Positions 1 to 6,713 of a DNA stretch of 13,163 nt are shown here, piece by piece. Source of the stretch: Deltaproteobacteria bacterium (GTDB taxonomy: Bacteria > Desulfobacterota > Desulfobacteria > Desulfobacterales > JAFDCJ01); NCBI GenBank assembly GCA_019310665.1, contig JAFDDW010000020.1, positions 1 through 13,163 of the forward strand. Direction: 5' to 3'. Each line of letters starts with the position of its first letter. Position 1 is the first letter of the stretch. Under the pieces are notes generated by a model. It did not search any database, had not been told where the DNA came from, and saw only the letters and a program-made list of their open reading frames with translations. The position numbers were made by a program, and so were the translations under genes.

Positions 1-285
1 CGGGTCGGCGATGCCTTCCAGGTGACATCGGAAGTCCATCTCGCAGAACTAAAACCCGAAGAAGTCGACGTAGAACTCTATTACGGTAATTTGAAATCAC
101 CGGAGCAAGTAATCGCAAGCCATGTGGAACCAATGAAAGTCATAGAAGACCGCGGTAACGGAAACTATCTTTACGGCTGTGACCTGGGTTGTGAAATTTC
201 GGGACGATTCGGATACACCGTCAGGGTCGCGCCCAGCGGGGATGAACGGATTAAATCAACGCCGAGACTGATGGTGTGGGCGTGA
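1..285 (+). CDS. glgP: Alpha-glucan (glycogen) phosphorylase, C-terminal fragment
   Basis: The frame is open from the first base (R-V-G-D-A-F-Q-V...) and stops with TGA at 283-285, so only the last 94 residues of a larger gene are present. The visible piece has the features of the beta-rich tail of the bacterial/archaeal alpha-glucan phosphorylase family (TIGR02094 type): a VGDxFxVxxEVxLxxLxPEEVxVELYYG pattern, then SGRFGYTVRV (about residues 66-75 of the fragment) and a C-terminal LMVWA. The enzyme uses phosphate to release glucose-1-phosphate from the non-reducing ends of glycogen. The active-site and pyridoxal-phosphate lysine regions lie outside the window and cannot be checked. Placement just before glgA and glgB fits a glycogen operon. 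The stop codon lies inside a 41-bp tandem duplication. An internal GTG at 22 should not be taken as a start. Confidence 0.85.
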   Translation, partial: RVGDAFQVTSEVHLAELKPEEVDVELYYGNLKSPEQVIASHVEPMKVIEDRGNGNYLYGCDLGCEISGRFGYTVRVAPSGDERIKSTPRLMVWA

Positions 286-347
286 ACCATAAAGGAACTC
301 GGAAGTGACTGATGGTGTGGGCGTGAACCATAAAGGAACTCGGAAGT
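266..347. repeat. Perfect 41-bp tandem direct repeat over the glgP stop codon
   Basis: The 41-base unit beginning GACTGATGGTG and ending ACTCGGAAGT occurs at 266-306 and again, base for base, at 307-347. The first copy holds the last codons and the TGA of glgP; the second is non-coding. Because 41 is not a multiple of three, the second copy cannot extend the protein, and the original gene end is kept. The absence of mismatches suggests a recent duplication or an assembly artefact. Confidence 0.95.
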
Positions 348-506
348 TGGAATGCGGCCTCCGGCCCATAGGGGCTATGCCTACGCCCCGGCGGGAATGC
401 GGAATATGTAACCTGAATCCGTTTGCGGCGGAACACCTGACACCTGGTTAAAAGACCTGTAAAACTGAAGTAATATTTAAATACGCACTAGAGAGAATAA
501 GGAAAC
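348..506. other. glgP-glgA spacer with short repeats and a GC hairpin
   Basis: Non-coding. The nonamer GGAATGCGG occurs at 349-357 and 394-402, flanking a GC-rich stretch in which GGGGC (371-375) can pair with GCCCC (385-389) across a 9-base loop. A 7-bp unit ACACCTG is repeated in tandem at 433-446. There is no T-run after the hairpin, so it is not a classic intrinsic terminator. The stretch looks like decayed repetitive intergenic DNA. The glgA ribosome binding site (AAGGA-like, 499-503) lies at its right end. Confidence 0.5.
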
Positions 507-2060
507 ATGAACGAGATCACCTGCAACCCTCGCGTCCTGATCGTTACCCCTGAGGTCACCTATCTGCCGGACCGCATGGGAGGTCTGGCTTCCTTTTATA
601 CTGCCAAAGCAGGCGGCCTGGCCGATGTTTCCGCTGCCCTGATCAGGGCCCTTTTTGAGCAGGGGGCCGACGTTCATGTGGCCATGCCGGATTATCGTGC
701 CCTTTTCAGCGACAGGCTGGCCCCGGTTTTAAAAAAAGAAATCAACCGCATCCAGCGCAAAATGCCCGATGACCGCATCCACCTGGCCGAAGACCGGGCC
801 TTTTACTATATGAACCGGGTGTATTCTTCTTACGGGGGTGAAAACATCAAACTTTCCCTGGCCTTCCAGCGCGAGGTCATCAACAACATCATCCCCCGGG
901 TTCAGCCGGATCTGATCCACTGCAACGATTGGATGACCGGTCTGATTCCGGCCGTGGCCAGAGAACACGGGATTCCCTGTCTTTTCACAATCCATAACAT
1001 CCACACGGTTAAAACCACTCTGGCCCAGATCGAAGATCGAGGGATCGATGCCGCCTATTTCTGGCAGAATTTATATTTCGAGAAGATGGCCACCAGTTAT
1101 GAGCAGGAACGTGATACCAACCCCGTGGATCTGCTTACCAGTGGAATTTTCGGGGCCCATTTCGTCAATGTCGTCAGCCCCACATTTCTGAATGAAATTG
1201 TCGAAGGCAAACATCCGTTTGTTGAACCCCAGATACACCGGGAATTGGCCAATAAGGTAAATGCCGAGTGTGCGGCGGGCATCCTCAATGCACCCGATCC
1301 ATCGTTTAATCCCGCCCTTGACCAGGATTTGGCCCAAAAATTCGGGCCCGACGATCATGTGGCGGGAAAAAAGAAAAACAAACGTTGTTTACAAAAAAAA
1401 CTGGGATTAATTCAGGATGACCGGGCGCCGATATTTTTTTGGCCTTCGCGGCTGGATCCGGTGCAGAAAGGCTGCCAGTTGCTGGCCGATATTTTCTACA
1501 GGGTCCTCTCCAGTTATTGGGATCAAAACCTGCAGATTGTCTTCGTGGCCAACGGTGACTATCAGATGGTTTTCAGAGACATCGTCAATCACCACCAATT
1601 TCAAAAGCGCGTGGCCATTTGCGATTTCAGCAACGAAATGGAGCACCTGGCTTACGGTGCGTCTGATTTTATCCTGATGCCGTCGCGTTTTGAACCCTGC
1701 GGCCTGCCGCAAATGATTGCTCCCATCTATGGAACGCTTCCGGTGGCCCACGACACCGGGGGTATCCACGACACGGTGACCCATCTGAATATTAAAGAAA
1801 ATACGGGCAACGGCTTTATATTTAATACTTTTGACGCCAGTGGTTTGTTTTGGGCCATTCAGCAGGCGATGCTGTTTTATAATCTACCGGCCAAAGAAAA
1901 AAAGAAACAAATCAAACGCATTATGACAGAAAGTGCCGCCGGCTTTACCCATGCCGCTACGGCACGCCAGTACATCAAATTATATGAAAAGATGCTCCAG
2001 CGGCCGCTGATCAACGCTGCCACAGCGCCGGAATGCAGCCCAAAAATAGATACAAGTTAG
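507..2060 (+). CDS. glgA: Glycogen synthase (ADP-glucose type, GT5)
   Basis: A 517-residue GT-B glycosyltransferase that transfers glucose from ADP-glucose to the non-reducing end of alpha-1,4-glucan in the cytoplasm. The N-terminal domain has the K-x-G-G-L-x-D-V loop (KAGGLADVS, K34-S42), HCNDWMTG (138-145, the usual H-x-D-W site) and TIHNIH (161-166). The C-terminal domain has SRLDPVQKG (314-322, nucleotide-binding Arg/Lys) and SRFEPCGLPQ (393-402) with the conserved Glu at 396, followed by DTGGIHDTV. An insertion of about a dozen residues (roughly 18-33, containing MGGLASFYTA) precedes the K-x-G-G loop compared with short GlgA proteins such as that of E. coli. Total length is slightly above the usual 470-490. 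The ATG at 507 follows AATAAGGA at 496-503, a close but usable ribosome binding site. glgB follows after 123 bp. Confidence 0.93.
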   Translation: MNEITCNPRVLIVTPEVTYLPDRMGGLASFYTAKAGGLADVSAALIRALFEQGADVHVAMPDYRALFSDRLAPVLKKEINRIQRKMPDDRIHLAEDRAFYYMNRVYSSYGGENIKLSLAFQREVINNIIPRVQPDLIHCNDWMTGLIPAVAREHGIPCLFTIHNIHTVKTTLAQIEDRGIDAAYFWQNLYFEKMATSYEQERDTNPVDLLTSGIFGAHFVNVVSPTFLNEIVEGKHPFVEPQIHRELANKVNAECAAGILNAPDPSFNPALDQDLAQKFGPDDHVAGKKKNKRCLQKKLGLIQDDRAPIFFWPSRLDPVQKGCQLLADIFYRVLSSYWDQNLQIVFVANGDYQMVFRDIVNHHQFQKRVAICDFSNEMEHLAYGASDFILMPSRFEPCGLPQMIAPIYGTLPVAHDTGGIHDTVTHLNIKENTGNGFIFNTFDASGLFWAIQQAMLFYNLPAKEKKKQIKRIMTESAAGFTHAATARQYIKLYEKMLQRPLINAATAPECSPKIDTS

Positions 2061-2072
2061 GGGCTCCGCCCC
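2060..2072 (+). other. Short GC hairpin at the end of glgA
   Basis: GGGGC (2060-2064), TCC loop (2065-2067) and GCCCC (2068-2072) form a perfect 5-bp stem that starts on the last base of the glgA stop codon. No run of T follows, so it is not a convincing intrinsic terminator; it may protect the mRNA end or attenuate read-through into glgB. A related GGGGC/GCCCC stem lies after glgP. Confidence 0.4.
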
Positions 2073-2183
2073 AACCTGTCGAGAGCCTCTATGTCTTGCG
2101 ATTGGAATGGGGCCAAAACTCAGACCTCATATAATACCTTATATTTTAAATAAATTATAGAAATTCCGTGATGTTTAATTAAT
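2073..2183 (+). promoter_or_regulatory. glgA-glgB spacer with a -10-like TATAAT
   Basis: The spacer turns A+T-rich after about 2120 and contains a perfect TATAAT at 2130-2135, but no good -35 hexamer lies 16-18 bases upstream. It could give glgB a weak promoter of its own or be chance in A+T-rich DNA. No Shine-Dalgarno sequence is visible before the glgB ATG. Confidence 0.25.
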
Positions 2184-4235
2184 ATGCCTCCCAAAAAACA
2201 AACTTCTTCCAAAAATGTGGCTGTCGAACAAAAACTGAGGCGCCTGCTGGAAAGCGATTCCTATTTAGCTCCCTATGAAAACACCATTCGCCGCCGCCTG
2301 TCCAAAATAGCCGCAACCGAAACCCGTCTCAGCGGCGGGAAAATGACCCTGGCCGACTTTGCCTCGGGCCATGAATACTTCGGCCTTCATTTTCAGGACA
2401 ATGAATGGGTTTTTCGTGAATGGGCACCGAACGCCGACCGTATTTTTCTGATAGGAGATATGACCGGCTGGCAGGAAAAGGAAGAATTTGCGCTTACCCG
2501 GGTTAACGGCAAAGATGTCTGGGAAATCCGCCTGGATGCGGACAGCCTGAAACACCGGGATCTGTATCGACTTCGGGTTCACTGGCCCGGTGGCCGGGGA
2601 GACCGTATTCCCGCCTATGCCCGGCGTGTCGTGCAGGATCCGACAACCTTGATTTTCAATGCCCAGGTCTGGTTTCCCGATATTCCTTATCGGTGGCGCT
2701 GTATTGATTTTCACCCCCGGGCTGAAGCGCCGCTGATTTATGAAGCCCATATCGGCATGGCCCAGGAGGAAGAAAAGATCGGCTCATTTCAGCAATTCAC
2801 CGCCGGTGTCCTTCCCCGGATTGTAGAATCCGGTTACAACACCATCCAGCTGATGGCGGTCCAAGAGCATCCGTATTATGGATCTTTCGGCTACCAGGTG
2901 TCTAACTTTTTTGCCGCCTCGTCCCGTTTCGGCACCCCGGAGGATCTCAAAGCCCTGATCGACGAAGCCCACGCAGCCGGCCTGGCGGTATTCATGGACA
3001 TCATTCATTCCCATGCCGTGTCCAATGAAACCGAAGGCCTCAGCCGCTTCGACGGTACTTTGTACCAATACTTCCATGATGGGCCCCGCGGGCTTCATGA
3101 GCTCTGGGACTCCCGCTGCTTTGATTACGGCAAGCATCAGGTCCTGCATTTTCTGCTTTCAAACTGCCGGTTCTGGCTGGATGAATACCGTTTTGACGGG
3201 TTTCGCTTCGACGGTATCACCAGCATGCTTTATCTTCATCACGGCATGAACAAAGCCTTTAGGTCTTATGATGATTATTTTGAAGACAGCGTGGATGAGG
3301 AGGCCCTGGCCTATCTGGCACTGGCCGGTAAACTGATTCATGCCGTGCGGCCCGATGCACGAACGATTGCCGAAGATGTCAGTGGAATGCCGGGGCTTGC
3401 CGCACCCTTGGAAACCGGCGGCTATGGATTTGACTATCGCTTTGCCATGGGGGTTCCGGACAACTGGATCAAGCTGATTAAAGAAGTAGCGGATGAAGAC
3501 TGGCCCATCAGTCAGCTCTGGCATGAGCTGACCAACCGGCGGGCGGAGGAAAAAACCATCAGTTATGCCGAATCCCACGACCAGGCCCTGGTAGGTGATA
3601 AATCCATCATCTTTCGCTTAATCGATGCCGACATGTATGAACATATGCAGGTAAATGATGAGAATATCCGGGTAGACCGCGGCATGGCACTGCACAAAAT
3701 GATCCGTTTGATTACCCTGGCCACCGCCGGCGCCGCCTATCTGAATTTTATGGGCAATGAATTTTGTCATCCGGAGTGGATTGATTTTCCGCGGGAGGGC
3801 AATAACTGGTCCTATAAATATGCCCGGCGGCAGTGGCATCTGGCGGATGATCCCAATTTAAAATATAAGTTTAGCGCCCGCTTTGACCGCGATATGATCA
3901 CGCTGGCCAAAAAATTTCGGCTTTTGGATACGCCCGGCCCGCACCTTATATATGAACATGACGATAACAAGATAATTATTTTCGAACGCGCCGGGCTTTT
4001 ACTGGCTTTCAATTTTCATCCGAATCAATCCTATTCGGACTACCGCTTTGAGGCCTCGCCCGGCAGGTATAAAATAATTCTCAACAGCGACGCCGCCCAA
4101 TACGGCGGTCATAGCCGGCTACAGCCAAAACAGGAACATCGGACCCTGTTCGAAATTGTCGCCAATCATAAGCGCCATCTTCTCAGTCTGTATCTGCCTG
4201 CCCGGACCGCCCAGGTATTACAGCGCATCGATTGA
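2184..4235 (+). CDS. glgB: 1,4-alpha-glucan branching enzyme, eukaryote-like GH13_8 type
   Basis: A 683-residue branching enzyme that cuts alpha-1,4 chains and rejoins them as alpha-1,6 branches in glycogen. The order is: an N-terminal helical segment with DSYLAPYENTIRRR (25-38), a CBM48 domain starting near YFGLHF (65-70) with REWAPNADRIFLIGDMTGW, the GH13 barrel, and a beta-rich C-terminus after about 590. All GH13 motifs are seen: MDIIHSH (D272, H275, H277), FRFDGITSM with nucleophile D343, IAEDVSGMP with acid/base E397, and ESHD with H465-D466. The segments DGPRGLHELWDSRCFDYG, FLLSNCRFWLDE and EDVSGMP are like plant, fungal and animal branching enzymes (GH13_8) rather than E. coli GlgB (GH13_9). 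A stop in the same frame at 2169-2171 limits the 5' end, and ATG 2184 is the only ATG before the CBM48; no ribosome binding site is clear, and a GTG at 2217 is possible. Confidence 0.94.
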   Translation: MPPKKQTSSKNVAVEQKLRRLLESDSYLAPYENTIRRRLSKIAATETRLSGGKMTLADFASGHEYFGLHFQDNEWVFREWAPNADRIFLIGDMTGWQEKEEFALTRVNGKDVWEIRLDADSLKHRDLYRLRVHWPGGRGDRIPAYARRVVQDPTTLIFNAQVWFPDIPYRWRCIDFHPRAEAPLIYEAHIGMAQEEEKIGSFQQFTAGVLPRIVESGYNTIQLMAVQEHPYYGSFGYQVSNFFAASSRFGTPEDLKALIDEAHAAGLAVFMDIIHSHAVSNETEGLSRFDGTLYQYFHDGPRGLHELWDSRCFDYGKHQVLHFLLSNCRFWLDEYRFDGFRFDGITSMLYLHHGMNKAFRSYDDYFEDSVDEEALAYLALAGKLIHAVRPDARTIAEDVSGMPGLAAPLETGGYGFDYRFAMGVPDNWIKLIKEVADEDWPISQLWHELTNRRAEEKTISYAESHDQALVGDKSIIFRLIDADMYEHMQVNDENIRVDRGMALHKMIRLITLATAGAAYLNFMGNEFCHPEWIDFPREGNNWSYKYARRQWHLADDPNLKYKFSARFDRDMITLAKKFRLLDTPGPHLIYEHDDNKIIIFERAGLLLAFNFHPNQSYSDYRFEASPGRYKIILNSDAAQYGGHSRLQPKQEHRTLFEIVANHKRHLLSLYLPARTAQVLQRID

Positions 4236-4249
4236 AGCTATAAGCTATC

Positions 4250-4921
4250 TCAAAAATGTGTACGCTCTTTTTTCCGGGTTGGATTAGACCTGAGGCCGGC
4301 ACCTATTGCAAAAGGTGTCAATAACAGGAAGAGCCCCCCCAGGGATTCAAGCGCCTCCTCGAGGTTCGACGAAAAAGGCGGTTTCCAGGAGGTGTCCCAC
4401 AGAATCAACCATCCGATTCGTTTAACTATTCCGCGGTCGAGCAGCTGGGAACTTAGATAACACACAAAACACATACCCAGAAACGATGTTGCCCATTGTG
4501 AACGCAGCAATGACGCGATGCGATCCGGATATCGGTTCCCATAGATGATAAGTCCCATTAAAGCGGCATAGAGAATAAAGGTTGAGCCTTGGCCCATGAG
4601 TTCACGCCCCAGTACAAAAACGCTGAGGACCGCTAAAAAAGCAAAGGCAGTATCCCGGCTCACCCACAAGCGCAGTAAAGAAACGAGCAAAAAACCGGCC
4701 AGCAAAGCCGGATGCACAATTTCCATCAGGGGTTTGAATACACTATGATCCCCCCACCCTTGAAAATCGGCTTCCGAAAGGCTATAAACAAGCACGGTAT
4801 ACAAAATGGGCACAATCAGCAGGCCCCATAAAAAGTCACGGCGCAACCAGCCAAGCAGCGAAGACAAAAAACGGTATATCGCCTGGCGGGCTTTGACTAG
4901 ATTTGAGGTCGTTTGACTCAT
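4250..4921 (-). CDS. Unrecognised polytopic membrane protein
   Basis: A 223-residue protein that I cannot assign to a family. About six hydrophobic segments can be seen, at roughly 31-48, 69-87, 92-108, 114-127, 145-161 and 193-210, separated by short charged loops. The N-terminus (1-29) has several Arg/Lys residues and the tail is strongly basic (NPTRKKERTHF), which suggests both ends are cytoplasmic by the positive-inside rule. Possible conserved polar features are GRELMGQG (105-112) at the end of helix 3, WDTSWKPPF (175-183) and the acidic EEALES before the last helix. The gene converges on glgB with 14 bp between the stops, so it is not part of the glycogen operon, and it is divergent from the M55 peptidase gene. 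No Shine-Dalgarno sequence is evident. It is a likely inner-membrane protein of unknown function. Confidence 0.75.
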   Translation of the reverse strand: MSQTTSNLVKARQAIYRFLSSLLGWLRRDFLWGLLIVPILYTVLVYSLSEADFQGWGDHSVFKPLMEIVHPALLAGFLLVSLLRLWVSRDTAFAFLAVLSVFVLGRELMGQGSTFILYAALMGLIIYGNRYPDRIASLLRSQWATSFLGMCFVCYLSSQLLDRGIVKRIGWLILWDTSWKPPFSSNLEEALESLGGLFLLLTPFAIGAGLRSNPTRKKERTHF

Positions 4922-5072
4922 AGGATTTAAAAAACAATTTCGTAATCAGTTAAAATAGCATCGAAACCAGATCAATATAAGGAAACCCTCTGGGCATGTC
5001 AATTTAAAAGCCCTTCCAATTTCAGGCGGCCACCAATGTAGGGGACATACTTGACTAATTGGATATATTCAT
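4922..5072. other. Divergent spacer between the membrane protein and M55 peptidase genes
   Basis: A 151-bp non-coding spacer that must hold the 5' ends of two divergent genes. TTGACT occurs at 5051-5056, but 17 bases downstream would fall within the start codon of the peptidase gene, so it is not a convincing promoter. ATGT and ACAT flank AGGGG around 5036-5048, a short inverted repeat of no clear meaning. I see no operator or RNA gene here. Confidence 0.4.
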
Positions 5073-5993
5073 ATGCATGTAGGAATTTTCGCAGATCTTG
5101 AAGGCGCCTTCGGTATCTGGCGCATGCGTCAATGCCGCACCGGGACAGCTGAATGGCAGTACGGCCGTCAGTGTCTGACGGCTGATGTCAACCAGGTCAT
5201 CGCCGGAGCCTTTGATGGTGGCGCCCGCAAGGTTACCGTCAAAGACACCCATGATACAGGTTTTAATTGCCTGATCAACAGGCTTGACCGGCGGGCCCAG
5301 TATATCGGCGGACATTACGCCCGGCCGACATTTTTCGGCAACCTGAGTGATTATGATTTGATTCTTTATGTCGCCATACATGCGGCCTCCGGTACACCCG
5401 ACGCTTTTTTTCCCCACACCCATTACGGGATCTTTTCTGAAGTCAGGATAAACCGCAAGCCCGTCTGTGAGATGGATCTCCACGGTGCCTATCTGGGTGA
5501 ATTTGGGGTGCCCGTTGGACTGGTGGCGGGAGAAGACATTGCTGTCAAACAGGCGCTGACCGCCTTGCCATGGGCAGAATCAGTGGTGGTGGATAAGAAC
5601 AAGAAGACCTACACCTCCGGCAGTGAAAGTGCGCGCTATCTTTCAGGGGGCCGTAAAAACCTGCGAAAGGCCGCTGAAACAGCAGTCCGTGGGGTTGAAA
5701 ATATGAAACCGCTGAAATTGGCAGGTCCGTTGTATTTTGAGGCCGAGTTTCGCAGCGAAGACCTGATGGATAAATTCAACACCTGGAACTTTCAAAAAAA
5801 CGGCAAGGTCGTGTCCTGGAAGGCGGACAATATCCTGGATGGATTTGATAACCTTAATAAACTGGTGTTTTTTCCCAGAAAGGTTTACCCCTTTAGAGGA
5901 ATCATGCTGATGCTTTTTCGAAGCTATTATCGAATCAAACACACCTATTTTGCCCCGGCCCCCAATGCCGAGGGTGCAATCACAATGGATTGA
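5073..5993 (+). CDS. M55 family zinc D-aminopeptidase (DppA-like)
   Basis: A 306-residue protein resembling Bacillus subtilis DppA, a decameric zinc enzyme that removes N-terminal D-amino acids such as D-Ala from short peptides. The positions known as metal ligands in DppA are present in order: D8 and E10 in FADLEG, H60 in VKDTHDTG, H103 in AIHAASGT and E133 in VCEMDLHG. H115 in FPHTHYG matches the proposed catalytic histidine. The segment GVPVGLVAGED (about 145-155) is also typical. The C-terminal part (about 220-306) is longer than in DppA and ends with an aromatic, basic stretch (LMLFRSYYRIKHTYF). There is no signal peptide, so it is cytoplasmic. It may act on D-Ala-containing peptides from cell wall turnover; the substrate is inferred. 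A weak GGA lies about nine bases before the ATG. The gene ends 6 bp from the oppositely oriented lytic transglycosylase gene. Confidence 0.88.
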   Translation: MHVGIFADLEGAFGIWRMRQCRTGTAEWQYGRQCLTADVNQVIAGAFDGGARKVTVKDTHDTGFNCLINRLDRRAQYIGGHYARPTFFGNLSDYDLILYVAIHAASGTPDAFFPHTHYGIFSEVRINRKPVCEMDLHGAYLGEFGVPVGLVAGEDIAVKQALTALPWAESVVVDKNKKTYTSGSESARYLSGGRKNLRKAAETAVRGVENMKPLKLAGPLYFEAEFRSEDLMDKFNTWNFQKNGKVVSWKADNILDGFDNLNKLVFFPRKVYPFRGIMLMLFRSYYRIKHTYFAPAPNAEGAITMD

Positions 5994-6030
5994 AATATTT
6001 TATAAGTTCTTATAATTATAGTAGTATTTC
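5992..6030. terminator. Possible weak bidirectional hairpin between convergent genes
   Basis: TATAAG (6001-6006) and CTTATA (6009-6014) form an inverted repeat, nested inside GAAATA (5992-5997) and TATTTC (6025-6030). It spans the meeting point of the two convergent genes and overlaps the last codons of the lytic transglycosylase. All stems are A+T-rich, so any termination would be weak; it may be incidental to the codons for YYNYKNL. Confidence 0.25.
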
Positions 6031-6593
6031 AAAACACGGCGAACATATTCTTCGGTTTCTTCATAGGGCGGAATTGTTTTGTAACGGTCCACCGCGGTGG
6101 GTCCGGCATTATAAGCCGCCAGTGATAACGCCAGTTTGCCTTTAAAACGATCATACATCTGTTTAAAATAGCGCGCCCCGGCATTGATATTTTCCCAGGG
6201 ATCAAAGGGATCCCTGATTCCCAGAGGTTTGAAATTCTCCGGCATGATCTGCATTAAACCCGTGGCCCCTTTTTTGGATACCGCGTGCGGATCGAAATCC
6301 GATTCCGCCTTGATGATGGCTTTCAAAAGCGGAAACGACACCCCGTGGCGTTCGGAGGCATCCGAGATTAGCGAGTCATATTTTTCGGTGGAATATCGGT
6401 TGGTTATTTGTGGTTTTTCTTTGAGAAAGAGCTTGTAATTTTGAATCGAGGAGGTGGGCACGTTGGTAAAATGCATGACCCCGTTTCCGTCGATATAGCG
6501 GTATATATCCGCCTCAACGGGTAAAACCACCCCCAAAAGAACTACCAGGGCCAAAGAGAAAATTCCGATTAATTTCAAGGTATTCCGATCCAT
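6000..6593 (-). CDS. Exported lytic transglycosylase (SLT/GH23) with DUF4124
   Basis: A 197-residue protein with a signal peptide (hydrophobic residues 8-25, likely cleavage VEA|D at 28/29), then a DUF4124-like stretch IYRYIDGNGVMHFTNVP (30-46), then a complete SLT domain. The catalytic Glu is E97 in IIKAESDFDPHAVS; the other family motifs are GATGLMQIMP (109-118), NINAGARY (135-142) and AYNAGP (160-165). The enzyme cleaves the MurNAc-GlcNAc bond of peptidoglycan in the periplasm, forming 1,6-anhydro-MurNAc ends. The size is that of the small periplasmic or lipid-free Slt-like proteins of deltaproteobacteria; no lipobox cysteine is seen. It lies 120 bp downstream of the helicase gene in the same direction, but a link in function is not evident. 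No clear ribosome binding site precedes its ATG. Confidence 0.92.
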   Translation of the reverse strand: MDRNTLKLIGIFSLALVVLLGVVLPVEADIYRYIDGNGVMHFTNVPTSSIQNYKLFLKEKPQITNRYSTEKYDSLISDASERHGVSFPLLKAIIKAESDFDPHAVSKKGATGLMQIMPENFKPLGIRDPFDPWENINAGARYFKQMYDRFKGKLALSLAAYNAGPTAVDRYKTIPPYEETEEYVRRVLKYYYNYKNL

Positions 6594-6713
6594 TATGTAT
6601 GATATACGGGGTTGAATACTTAATTTTATAGGGTGTTATTTATGTTACACCAGATTAGATATAAAAACAAGAATCTTATTATATATTTAATAATTTCAAG
6701 TTGTTATATATTT
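6594..6713. other. A+T-rich spacer between the helicase and transglycosylase genes
   Basis: A 120-bp non-coding stretch, strongly A+T-rich. GGTGT (6632-6636) and ACACC (6647-6651) can pair across a 10-base loop. It should contain the end of the EndoQ-helicase transcript and the promoter of the lytic transglycosylase on the - strand, but I cannot assign either with confidence. A + strand ORF that starts here is a hydrophobic shadow of the helicase gene. Confidence 0.35.

Noticed and set aside
2265..2750. 161-codon ORF antisense to glgB
   Set aside because: It lies wholly opposite a strongly conserved coding region; high GC at third positions makes such antisense frames open. The same applies to the antisense ORFs inside glgA and to others in glgB.
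5030..5062. Possible insertion sequence or transposon end around GTAGGGGACATAC
   Set aside because: No transposase, no matching inverted end and no target duplication could be found in the window.
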